DNA of 16,485 nucleotides, taken from contig JBCCFD010000136.1 of NCBI GenBank assembly GCA_039029915.1, positions 1 to 16,485 of the forward strand, read 5' to 3'. The position numbers and the translations under genes were made by a program. The number at the start of each line of letters is the position of its first letter. The stretch's first letter is position 1. The notes below the pieces were generated by a model. The model did no database searches. It was not told where the DNA came from and worked only from the letters and a program-made list of their open reading frames with translations. Shown piece after piece: positions 1 to 6,612 of the stretch. Source of the DNA: QQUD01 sp039029915 (GTDB lineage Bacteria > Chloroflexota > Anaerolineae > Promineifilales > Promineifilaceae).

Positions 1-1
1 C

Positions 2-841
2 CTCACCATTGTGTCCGCTAACTGGTCTCGTATTTCCGAGTGCTCCAAATCCGTCATGGAAATCTTGCAAACCTATGGCCCTGTTGAGAAAATGAGCGTC
101 GACGAAGCGTATGTTGATTTATCAGAGTTTGAGATGGCGGAAACAATCGCTGATGAGATTCGGAAAACGGTCAAGGAAAAGACAGGGCTACCGTGTTCAG
201 TGGGATTGGCTACAAGCAAGCTAGTTGCCAAAGTCGCCTCCGATTTTGATAAGCCGGAAGGCTTTACCGTGGTCTTGCCGGGAACCGAAGCTGCATTTTT
301 AGCCCCCATGCCGACCCGTGCCATTCACGGCATTGGGCCGAAATCTGCTGAACGACTGCAGGCGCTGGGTATCGAAACCTGTGCTCAGCTTGCCAGCGCT
401 GAGCCAGCCAAACTGCAGCCTTACTTTAAAAACCAAACCGACAGTTTAATTAGGCGGGCGCAGGGCATTGATCGTCGGAAGGTGTCATCAGAATCTGGCC
501 CGTCAAAAAGTATTAGCCAAGAGTGGACGTTTAGTCAGGACATTAGCGATCAACAAGAGTTAGAGGGCATGCTCCAAAGGATGTGCGCCAAGGTGGCTAG
601 CTCTGTTCAAAAACAAGCGCTTTTGGCGCACACGGTGACTATCAAACTGCGCTGGTCTGACTTTTCAACCATCACCCGCCAAAAGTCGATGGACGTGGGG
701 ATTGATCAAGAAGAAGATATTTACCGTTTGGCACACGCTATTTGGATGGAGAATTGGCAAAACGGCCGTCCCGTTCGCTTGCTGGGTGTGGGGGTGAGCA
801 ATCTACAAAAGCCGTCAATGCGCCAAATGCCGCTTTTTTGA
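2..841 (+). CDS. dinB: DNA polymerase IV (Y family), 5' end outside window
   Basis: Translesion DNA polymerase of the Y family. The frame is open from base 2, so the apparent GTG start at 11 is not real; about 75-85 N-terminal residues, including the first catalytic aspartate, lie upstream of the window. Visible Y-family landmarks are the palm motif SVDEAYVD (catalytic Asp-Glu pair) encoded around 97-120, the CSVGLATSKLVAKVASD stretch with KPEGF, the helix-hairpin-helix thumb motif IHGIGPKSAERLQALGI, and a little-finger domain with the SISQEWTFSQDI segment. The protein ends in QMPLF, which matches the C-terminal sliding-clamp-binding peptide of Pol IV (QxxLF type). It is separated from the next gene by about 100 bases with a dyad, so it probably ends its own transcript. 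Family assignment is secure; paralogue identity (dinB versus other Y-family members) is inferred from the motifs. Confidence 0.93.
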   Translation, partial: LTIVSANWSRISECSKSVMEILQTYGPVEKMSVDEAYVDLSEFEMAETIADEIRKTVKEKTGLPCSVGLATSKLVAKVASDFDKPEGFTVVLPGTEAAFLAPMPTRAIHGIGPKSAERLQALGIETCAQLASAEPAKLQPYFKNQTDSLIRRAQGIDRRKVSSESGPSKSISQEWTFSQDISDQQELEGMLQRMCAKVASSVQKQALLAHTVTIKLRWSDFSTITRQKSMDVGIDQEEDIYRLAHAIWMENWQNGRPVRLLGVGVSNLQKPSMRQMPLF

Positions 842-843
842 TT

Positions 844-926
844 TTTAAACACAAAGCCTCAAAGAACAAAAAGAAATTAATGCTTCATTTCACTATCTTT
901 GTCCCTTCGTGCCTTTGTGTTAAATT
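844..926. repeat. Imperfect inverted repeat between dinB and yeeE
   Basis: The left arm starts TTTAAACACAAAGCC (844 on) and the right arm ends GCCTTTGTGTTAAAT (911-925). The arms pair imperfectly over about 28 bases around an A/T-rich centre. The CACAAAG-type words resemble low-complexity intergenic repeats common in bacteria. It may act as a weak terminator for dinB, although no clear T-run follows. It also lies directly upstream of the yeeE ribosome-binding site. Confidence 0.55.
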
Positions 927-932
927 TCGTTC

Positions 933-938
933 AAGAGG
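933..938 (+). promoter_or_regulatory. Ribosome binding site deciding the yeeE start
   Basis: AAGAGG lies 8 bases before the ATG at 947. The longer frame starting at 899 has no comparable site and would add 16 residues encoded by the upstream dyad. This supports 947 as the start. Confidence 0.7.
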
Positions 939-946
939 CAACAATC

Positions 947-1924
947 ATGACGATCATTTTGGCAATTTTGACGGGCACTGTTTTAGGTTACTTCTTAGAG
1001 CGAGGTGACGTTTGTTTCCACAGCACGTGGCGCACCTTGTTCAATATTCCCCGCAAAACAGATTTATTTAAAACTTACCTGCTCTTTTTGTTGATTTCTA
1101 TTCCTGTTGTTCAAATTTTGATTGCGCTAGATTTAATATCTCCTTGGATTGCTCCGTTTGCTTGGCAGGCGAATATTTTTGGCGGGCTGGTTTTTGGCGT
1201 GGGTATGGTGGTGGCTTCAACCTGCATCACCGGTGTGTTTTACAAATTTGGGCACGGCATGCTAGGCATGCTTGTGGCGTTTATCACATGGAGTATCGGG
1301 GACATTTTGACATATGTTGGTCCCTTGCAAGGCCTGCGTAATAATTTGAACGCTAACCCCATCTCATTTAATGGGGAGACGGCGACGGTTTTGAGTGGGA
1401 ATTTTGGTTTGGGATTGGTTATATTGATTATGTTGGGGGGAATAACGGCCGTTTATCTTTACCGCGCTTCCGCTTCAAAATCCGGTAAGCTGATGGGGTG
1501 GGAGCGACTAGGCGTGGCTTTAGCCATTGTGATGACGATTGCTTGGTTTGTGGCGCAGGTTAGCGGCTCCAACTACACGTTTGGCACCTCAGGCGTCCCA
1601 ACTGCTTTATTTTTAAGCCCATTTGGTGGCCCCCAAACCTCTTCACCATGGATTATGGTCACCTTAATAAGCATCATCCCGGGTGCGTTTATTGCTGCCC
1701 GTCAGCATGATACCCTTTGGATTCGCGGTGAATCCCCCCAAAGATACGCCCAGTTGGGGGCTGGTGGTTTTTTAATGGGCATTGGGGCAGGCATTGCCGG
1801 TGGCTGTAATCTAGGTCACGGCATGGTGGGCGTCTCTCTTTTATCACTAGGTAGCATTGCCACAACCGTGGCAATTATTGTGGGTATTTTTGTAGCAGAT
1901 AGAGTTGTTAAGCTTATAAGCTAG
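947..1924 (+). CDS. yeeE: YeeE/YedE family membrane transporter (thiosulfate-type)
   Basis: Integral membrane protein of 325 aa in the YeeE/YedE (TsuA) family, whose studied members import thiosulfate across the inner membrane. The sequence shows about nine hydrophobic segments and the three cysteine motifs expected of this family: GDVC (Cys23), ASTCITG with FGHGM (Cys93), and GGCNLGHGM (Cys287). These positions fit the cysteines known to relay thiosulfate through the pore in YeeE structures (established knowledge; spacing compared from memory). The start at 947 is chosen for its AAGAGG site. No TsuB/TusA-like partner is adjacent. The next gene is a radical SAM protein after 89 bases. Substrate is inferred; other sulfur ions are possible. 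A 12 bp perfect palindrome, AGCTTATAAGCT, overlaps the 3' end at 1911-1922. Confidence 0.88.
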   Translation: MTIILAILTGTVLGYFLERGDVCFHSTWRTLFNIPRKTDLFKTYLLFLLISIPVVQILIALDLISPWIAPFAWQANIFGGLVFGVGMVVASTCITGVFYKFGHGMLGMLVAFITWSIGDILTYVGPLQGLRNNLNANPISFNGETATVLSGNFGLGLVILIMLGGITAVYLYRASASKSGKLMGWERLGVALAIVMTIAWFVAQVSGSNYTFGTSGVPTALFLSPFGGPQTSSPWIMVTLISIIPGAFIAARQHDTLWIRGESPQRYAQLGAGGFLMGIGAGIAGGCNLGHGMVGVSLLSLGSIATTVAIIVGIFVADRVVKLIS

Positions 1925-2013
1925 AGCTAAAGCTAGAGGAAATCACCTTATTCCAATGACATCTTCATAGCTTAGAGCTTATAGCCTATTACTCACAACT
2001 AATAAGGAACCCT

Positions 2014-2910
2014 ATGGCAAAAATCTTATTCACACACCCTTTATTTTTAAAGCTCAACCCAGATGAGCAAGCGGCCAGCAGCCCATATTTTCCGCTTGGC
2101 TTGCTTTATTTAGCGGGATATGTGCGAGAGCACGGGCATGAGGTGGCTATTTTTGACGGCACGTTTGCGGATGGGGAAGCTGACTTTTTAGCCGCTCTTG
2201 AAACCCATCAGCCCGACGTTGTTGGTGTATCAGCCCTTTTGCCAACGCGCGACATGGCGCTGCAACTGGCTAAGCTGGCGCATCAGCAAAATTACATTGT
2301 GATTCTAGGCGGTCCTGACCCCACTAAATCACCGGCGCATTATTTGGCCCACGAACAGGTTGATATTGTGGTGCACCATGAAGGGGAGCAGACAATCTTA
2401 GCACTACTCAACCAATTTGACGCTGGGACTTTGACGCTTGAATCGATTCGCGCCGAGCAAGGGGTTGCTTTTCGAGATGACGGCAAAGTAATTGTCAATA
2501 AACCCCGACCACCCATTGCAGATTTAGATACGCTGCCGATGCCAGCCAGAGATTTGATCGATATGCATCGGTATCTGAATGTTTGGGAAGAGACAAATGG
2601 GTACGCCTCAATGACGCTTTCGACGTCGCGCGGATGCCCTTATGGCTGTGAATGGTGTGAAGATGCGGTACACGGTCAGGCGTATCGCCAGCGGTCACCG
2701 GAGAGCGTGGCGGCTGAAATGAAGATGCTTAAAGAGACGTACAGCATTGATCGCTTACGCCTGGTGGATGACGTGGATGGCATTAAACGTGAGTGGCTTG
2801 ATGAGTGGGCAGAAACGGCCGTTTCTCTCGACGCCGTCATCCCTTTTGAAGCGCTAAACGACCTCGAACGACAGGATATACCCATGCTGGACGTTCGAGA
2901 TAGCTTGTGA
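2014..2910 (+). CDS. B12-binding-domain radical SAM protein, short form
   Basis: 298 aa. Residues about 1-135 form a cobalamin-binding-type Rossmann domain (FPLGLLYLAGYVREHGHEV, then VVGVSAL and VILGGPDPT). It is followed by the linker LDTLPMPARDLIDM typical of B12-radical SAM enzymes and the [4Fe-4S] motif CPYGCEWC (Cys208, Cys212, Cys215). Radical SAM enzymes use the cluster to cleave S-adenosylmethionine; the substrate here cannot be told. Only 83 residues follow the cluster motif, whereas a full radical SAM barrel usually needs about 200, so this is either a naturally minimal family or a 3'-truncated gene. No continuation is found in the downstream frames. AAGGAA at 2004-2009 precedes the ATG. 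The next gene lies 304 bases away, behind hairpins and a repeat. Confidence 0.8.
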   Translation: MAKILFTHPLFLKLNPDEQAASSPYFPLGLLYLAGYVREHGHEVAIFDGTFADGEADFLAALETHQPDVVGVSALLPTRDMALQLAKLAHQQNYIVILGGPDPTKSPAHYLAHEQVDIVVHHEGEQTILALLNQFDAGTLTLESIRAEQGVAFRDDGKVIVNKPRPPIADLDTLPMPARDLIDMHRYLNVWEETNGYASMTLSTSRGCPYGCEWCEDAVHGQAYRQRSPESVAAEMKMLKETYSIDRLRLVDDVDGIKREWLDEWAETAVSLDAVIPFEALNDLERQDIPMLDVRDSL

Positions 2911-2930
2911 AAAAAGCGAAATGTATATCT

Positions 2931-3067
2931 TCCCACCGTGAGTGGGAATCTCCATGCACCACCTGCTGAGTAGGTCTCAGCGATGCGTATCTTTGGGGCT
3001 ATAAAATAGCCCAGAGCGCGCCAATGGTATCGCCCTGTGAATCATTACGGGGCAGTGCCAAAGGCAC
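2931..3067 (+). other. Train of five short hairpins in intergenic gap
   Basis: Five local dyads follow each other in 137 bases. They are TTCCCAC/GTGGGAA with a 5-base loop (2931-2949), GCTGAG/CTCAGC with a 5-base loop (2965-2981), GGGCTA/TAGCCC with loop TAAAA (2996-3012), GCCCTGT/ACGGGGC (3032-3053, one mismatch), and GTGCC/GGCAC (about 3054-3066). No T-run marks a classical terminator. The stretch may be a structured RNA, a compound transcription end of the radical SAM gene, or a decayed mobile element, since repeat A abuts it. I see no coding frame in 2911-3214. Confidence 0.45.
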
Positions 3068-3070
3068 ATT

Positions 3071-3188
3071 GTTACGTGTTCCGAAGTGTCTAATTTGAAA
3101 ACTCTGTTAGATAAAAGCTTCGGAACCTCGAGGAAACGAAGTTAAGAACCGTTGTTTTATTCAAAGCAGGAACTTCGTTTCACTTAAA
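3071..3188 (-). repeat. Dispersed ~120 bp repeat, copy A
   Basis: Reverse-complement relative of copy B at 15201-15320, roughly 80% alike over the full length by eye, with no coding capacity. Ends are GTTACGTG and CACTTAAA (imperfect inverted ends). Internally it holds a dyad centred on CCTCGAGG with outer CTTCG/CGAAG arms, plus GAAACGAAGTT/AACTTCGTTTC arms. It ends 26 bases before the methyltransferase ATG, so it forms that gene's immediate upstream region and could influence its expression. Confidence 0.82.
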
Positions 3189-3214
3189 TTGAAATAGAAA
3201 AATTATTGTAAAAA

Positions 3215-3946
3215 ATGAAACCAAATTTTTTTGATGCAGGTTCCCCGTTTTTGAACCATCCTTTATTAACCTCTGAGCGAACCCAGATGGAGGTTGACTT
3301 CGTTTTAGCTCAGCTTGCTTTGCCCGCTGGTTCAGCCATTTTGGACGTGGGTTGTGGCTTTGGTCGCCATGCGATTGAGTTGGCTCGACGAGGCTTTCAG
3401 ATAACGGCCGTTGATCCCGCCAGCGCCATGATTGAACGAGGCCGCGCCGACGCTCAAAAAGCAGGTGTTGAGGTTGATTTTAAGCAGGTAGCTGGGGAAC
3501 AGTTGGTGTTTGAAAATCAGTTTGATGCCGCCATTGCACTTTTCACAACCATCGGTCAACTATCTGCACAAGCCGGAAATAGCAGCCAAGCGCTCAAGCC
3601 GATTTATGCAGCCCTCAAGCCGGGCGGGCAGCTGATTGTCGAAGTGCCGCAAATGGATACGGCCGTTAAAAACCTCAAGCCTTTTGATCAATTTGGTAGC
3701 GAAGCGCAGGGCACGCGCATAGAACGTGAATTTGATGCCCAGACCCAAATTGTGACCGAGAAATTTGAGCTTTATGGGGTAGGCAAAAGTCGTCACTTTT
3801 TATTGCAATACCGACTTTTCAGCCAAGACGGATTAATACAGCTCATGCAGCAGGCTGGTTTTGAAATTGAAGCCCGCTTTGGTAGCTATGACCAAACCCC
3901 GCTTGAGGAGTCTAGCCCCATTATGATTCTTCTTGGCAAAAAATGA
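3215..3946 (+). CDS. Class I SAM-dependent methyltransferase
   Basis: 243 aa Rossmann-fold methyltransferase. Motif I is ILDVGCGFGRHA (about residues 42-53), the acidic end of strand beta2 is AVD (Asp67, ribose binding), and motif IV is about FDAAIALFTTIG. The C-terminal half (ILLQYRLFS-like strands, then GFEIEARFGSYDQTPL) is typical of small-molecule methyltransferases of the Methyltransf_25/11 type. The start lacks a good ribosome-binding site; the upstream sequence is A/T rich and repeat A lies just before it. The stop codon overlaps the following permease start as ATGA, so the two genes are translationally coupled, an unusual pairing with an amino-acid importer. Substrate is unknown. Confidence 0.85.
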   Translation: MKPNFFDAGSPFLNHPLLTSERTQMEVDFVLAQLALPAGSAILDVGCGFGRHAIELARRGFQITAVDPASAMIERGRADAQKAGVEVDFKQVAGEQLVFENQFDAAIALFTTIGQLSAQAGNSSQALKPIYAALKPGGQLIVEVPQMDTAVKNLKPFDQFGSEAQGTRIEREFDAQTQIVTEKFELYGVGKSRHFLLQYRLFSQDGLIQLMQQAGFEIEARFGSYDQTPLEESSPIMILLGKK

Positions 3947-4659
3947 ATTTTGATTGGTTATCGCCTGAGCTTGCCCGGCTATTGCTGGGTGGGTTCTGGG
4001 TGACGATTTTCTTAACGGCCGTTACCACCCTGCTGGCCTTCTTGATCGGTGTCGCCGTTGGCGGGATGCGACTTTCCAAACGAAGCATTCTCCAACTCTT
4101 TGCCACCGTCTACATCGAGATTTTTCGCAATATCCCCGCGTTGGTTATCATCATCTTTTTTGCCTTTGCGGTACCCAACCTCTTTCCAATCGAACAGCGA
4201 CAGGCAATTTTTTTTGATAATGCCTTAGCTGATGGTTTGAAGGCGCTGACCGGTCTTTCTCTCCCTTATTACGCTATTGCGGCCCTGGCTGGCATTACCT
4301 TTAACGCCAGTGCGTATATTGCCGAACTATTTCGGGCTGGCGTTAAATCTTTGCCCCAAAACACGGTGGATGTGGCGCAAACGTTAGGCGCAACCGAACG
4401 TGAGGTATACAGGCGCATATTGCGACCCCACGGCGTGAAGGCTGCCTTTCCGGCGATGTCGACTCGCTTTATTCACACCATGAAAAATACGGCCTTGGCA
4501 TCGTTTGTAACGGTACCTGAGTTTTTTATGGTGACCCAAACGGCGATTACCCGGTCGTTTCAAGCGATCCAGCTTCTACTATTGGCAACGGCCGTTTACC
4601 TTTTTCTCGCCTTTGCCTTTTCAGCCCTGTTACAACAAATTGATAGGCGCTTGATATGA
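3943..4659 (+). CDS. Polar amino acid ABC transporter permease (first subunit)
   Basis: 238 aa inner-membrane permease of the HisM/HisQ/GlnP family. The family signature region EIFRNIPALV (59-68) and the cytoplasmic EAA loop AYIAELFRAGVKSLPQ...QTLGA (about 124-151), which docks onto the ATPase, are both present. There are about five hydrophobic segments. It begins inside the methyltransferase stop codon (ATGA) and ends in the start of the second permease (ATGA). The three genes should therefore be made from one mRNA in fixed proportion, and the two permeases likely form a heterodimeric pore. Substrate class (polar amino acids or similar) is inferred from family. Confidence 0.92.
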   Translation: MNFDWLSPELARLLLGGFWVTIFLTAVTTLLAFLIGVAVGGMRLSKRSILQLFATVYIEIFRNIPALVIIIFFAFAVPNLFPIEQRQAIFFDNALADGLKALTGLSLPYYAIAALAGITFNASAYIAELFRAGVKSLPQNTVDVAQTLGATEREVYRRILRPHGVKAAFPAMSTRFIHTMKNTALASFVTVPEFFMVTQTAITRSFQAIQLLLLATAVYLFLAFAFSALLQQIDRRLI

Positions 4660-5381
4660 GCGAGCAGGTTCAATTCTTACTTGATAACTTGCCCAACCTC
4701 CTGTTTGGCTTCCCTGGGAACAGACCGGGCGGTCTGCTTATTACAATTTTCTTAACAGTGGTTGCCAACTCACTAGGGTTTGTAATAGCATTGGGATTAG
4801 GATTTGTGAGCGAGTCAAACAAACGGCCGTTACGTTGGTTAGCTCGACTGTACATTGAAATTTTTAGAGGAATACCCGTTTTACTACTGGTTCTTTTAAC
4901 CTTTCAATTGATTGGAAACGGCCGTCGTTGGGGATTATCATTAACCCCACTCTTTTCAGCTTTTGTGGCATTAACGCTTTACAGTAGCGCTTATCAAGCT
5001 GAGATCATTAAGTCAGGCCTCAGGTCTGTTCCAGTACCGTTGGTAGAATCGGCTCGACTCCTTGGTTACCCCCCACTATTAACCTTTCGACGTTTAAAAA
5101 TTCCATACACCGTTCGCCTGATGCTTCCCGCCTTAACGGGGCAAACCATCAGCTTGTTTAAAGATACGTCTGTCGTTTTGATTATTGGTGTCGCCGATTT
5201 GATGACCACAGCGCGGATTATTTTAGGCAGTGATGTTGGGAATGCTCCCTATTGGGTTGGCCTGTATCTGATGGTTGGGGCGTGCTACTTCGCCGTCGCC
5301 TTTACCCTTTCCCGAATCGCTTACTGGATTGAGGCTCAAACACAATCAGGTGATTTGATTCACGCGGTTGGAAATTATTAG
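4656..5381 (+). CDS. Polar amino acid ABC transporter permease (second subunit)
   Basis: 241 aa paralogue of the preceding permease. It carries EIFRGIPVLL (68-77) and an EAA loop, SAYQAEIIKSGLRSVP...ESARLLGY (about 111-138). The start ATG overlaps the previous stop by four bases. Together with the upstream permease and the lipoprotein at 5640 it makes a near-complete importer; the only nearby ATPase is the atypical one at 6613. The 3' end is followed 4 bases later by a perfect 12 bp inverted repeat. Confidence 0.92.
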   Translation: MSEQVQFLLDNLPNLLFGFPGNRPGGLLITIFLTVVANSLGFVIALGLGFVSESNKRPLRWLARLYIEIFRGIPVLLLVLLTFQLIGNGRRWGLSLTPLFSAFVALTLYSSAYQAEIIKSGLRSVPVPLVESARLLGYPPLLTFRRLKIPYTVRLMLPALTGQTISLFKDTSVVLIIGVADLMTTARIILGSDVGNAPYWVGLYLMVGACYFAVAFTLSRIAYWIEAQTQSGDLIHAVGNY

Positions 5382-5385
5382 CTAT

Positions 5386-5493
5386 GTAAATTTCACAAAA
5401 TATCTTGAAATAAAACAAGTTGGAAATGTGAAATTTACTCGGTAAAAATCAAAATTGAGTCGATTCTTTTTCAAGATACTTCTTGATTTTTAC
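5386..5493. repeat. Two consecutive perfect inverted repeats upstream of binding-protein gene
   Basis: The first pair is GTAAATTTCACA (5386-5397) with TGTGAAATTTAC (5427-5438). Three bases later the second pair begins: GTAAAAATCAA (5442-5452) with TTGATTTTTAC (5483-5493). Inside the second, TCAAGA/TCTTGA (5471-5486) can form a smaller hairpin. Both pairs start GTAAA and end TTTAC. They lie between the permeases and the binding-protein gene, so they could attenuate or separate the two transcription units, stabilise mRNA, or be a small mobile element. Bases 5494-5639 show nothing else firm beyond TAACGTTA at 5495-5502. Confidence 0.7.
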
Positions 5494-5639
5494 ATAACGT
5501 TACGTCCTTGCTATGGTCGATGTCCTCATCGGGCCAAGTCGTTCAGAATGGCAGCTGGCGACAGCTGACGTAACATTTTGCATTTGGAAAAACCTGTTCA
5601 TAAAAACCCTTAGAAAAAAATTGGAGAGACGAATCTTTG

Positions 5640-6464
5640 ATGAAGAAACTTTTACTTATGACGATGATATTCACCCTCTTCTTGGCAGCGTGTCAAGGTG
5701 GTGGGGAAGTTGAATCAACTTTAGATACGGTGAGTGAGGCAGGCGTGGTGCGCATCGGTGTCCGTAACGATAATCCGCCGATGAGCTTTGTAGATGACAA
5801 CGGAGACTGGGTGGGATTCGATATTGATTTGGCAAATGCGATGGCTGAAGAGATGGGCTTTGAGCTTGAATTGGTACCAGTAGATGGCACAACGCGTATA
5901 AGCTTCTTGCAAGAAGGTGAAGTTGATATGTCAATTGCCAGCATGAACCACACTCGGTCTCGCGATGATGCCATTGACTTTAGTATTACCTATTTCTGGG
6001 ATAATCAATCATTTTTGGTGCGTACAGGTACCTACACCTCAATCGATGAGCTGTTTGGCCAAACGGTAGCTGCCAATGCCGGTAGCTCTGCCATCCCTTC
6101 TTGGGAAGAATATTCAGCTGATAACGGTGGTGCAGCCCCCGACGTGGTTGAATTTGATGATAAACTCGCTGCCATGCAGGCGCTGCGCGATGGCGCCGTT
6201 GAAGGGTACACTGAAGATAACATCACGATGCTCTCTTTGGCAGCAGGCGACCCCAATTTAGAGCTTCTTCCAGGTGGTCACAACCCTGTTCAGTTTGGTA
6301 TTGGTGTGCCGGTCAACGATTCAGAATGGCGTGATGCTGTAAACTTTGCGCTTCAAGAGCTCTGGAAAGATGGCACCTACCAGGAAATGTACGATCGCTG
6401 GTTTGTTGGACCAGACCGAATTATTGATTTACCACTCGGTGGTGAAATGGAAATTTGGCCGTAG
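5640..6464 (+). CDS. Extracellular solute-binding lipoprotein, family 3 (amino acid type)
   Basis: 274 aa. The N-terminus is a lipoprotein signal peptide: charged MKK, hydrophobic core, then lipobox LAAC with the lipidated Cys18. The mature part is a periplasmic-binding-protein fold of SBP family 3: VVRIGVRNDNPPMSF, VGFDIDLANAMAEEMG, then VDMSIASMNHTRSRDDAIDFSITYF, whose arginine normally clamps the ligand carboxylate. The C-terminal hinge and lobe (WKDGTYQEMYDRWF) are standard. It captures substrate outside the membrane and hands it to the two permeases upstream. GGAGAG at 5623-5628 precedes it; a TTG at 5637 directly before the ATG is an alternative start one codon longer. It lies 258 bases after the second permease, behind two inverted repeats, so it may have its own promoter. 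Confidence 0.92.
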   Translation: MKKLLLMTMIFTLFLAACQGGGEVESTLDTVSEAGVVRIGVRNDNPPMSFVDDNGDWVGFDIDLANAMAEEMGFELELVPVDGTTRISFLQEGEVDMSIASMNHTRSRDDAIDFSITYFWDNQSFLVRTGTYTSIDELFGQTVAANAGSSAIPSWEEYSADNGGAAPDVVEFDDKLAAMQALRDGAVEGYTEDNITMLSLAAGDPNLELLPGGHNPVQFGIGVPVNDSEWRDAVNFALQELWKDGTYQEMYDRWFVGPDRIIDLPLGGEMEIWP

Positions 6465-6506
6465 GCTAAAAGCTAGGGATTCGGGACTACAGGTTCAAGA
6501 CCCAGT

Positions 6507-6537
6507 ATTTCGCTTAAACAAAAACCTTAAGCGAAAT
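6507..6537. repeat. Inverted repeat between binding protein and ATPase
   Basis: ATTTCGCTTAA (6507-6517) and TTAAGCGAAAT (6527-6537) form a perfect 11 bp stem with a 9-base loop. Outer bases CCC/GGG extend it imperfectly to 17 bp. No T-run follows. It could be a processing or stabilising hairpin that separates the highly expressed lipoprotein from the ATPase. The rest of 6465-6612 shows nothing else. Confidence 0.65.
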
Positions 6538-6612
6538 TACGGGTGAAATATTAGCAATTTGCGATTTCTAAACTGAACTCTGGTCCCCAATCCCTGACCA
6601 CCAAGCCCCTAC

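Noticed and set aside
899..946. Longer N-terminus for the YeeE-type protein
   Set aside because: The extension is encoded by the intergenic dyad, and the AAGAGG site points to the ATG at 947.
742..1008. 88-codon ORF overlapping the dinB end and yeeE start
   Set aside because: It shadows two clear genes in another frame and has no recognisable domain.
1911..1945. AGCTTATAAGCT palindrome and AGCTAAAGCTAG words as a regulatory site
   Set aside because: Similar low-complexity AGCTA words occur after the binding-protein gene (6465-6476), and nothing ties them to regulation.
2908..2973. Selenocysteine readthrough of the radical SAM stop (TGA)
   Set aside because: The frame after the TGA runs only 20 codons to TAG and does not resemble the rest of a radical SAM barrel.
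5513..5713. 66-codon ORF before the binding-protein gene
   Set aside because: It overlaps the signal peptide coding region in another frame and has no supported start or family.
6490..6540. tRNA-like sequence (GGTTCAAGACCC)
   Set aside because: No cloverleaf can be formed around it; the nearby stem is a simple inverted repeat. No tRNA or rRNA gene was seen anywhere in the window.
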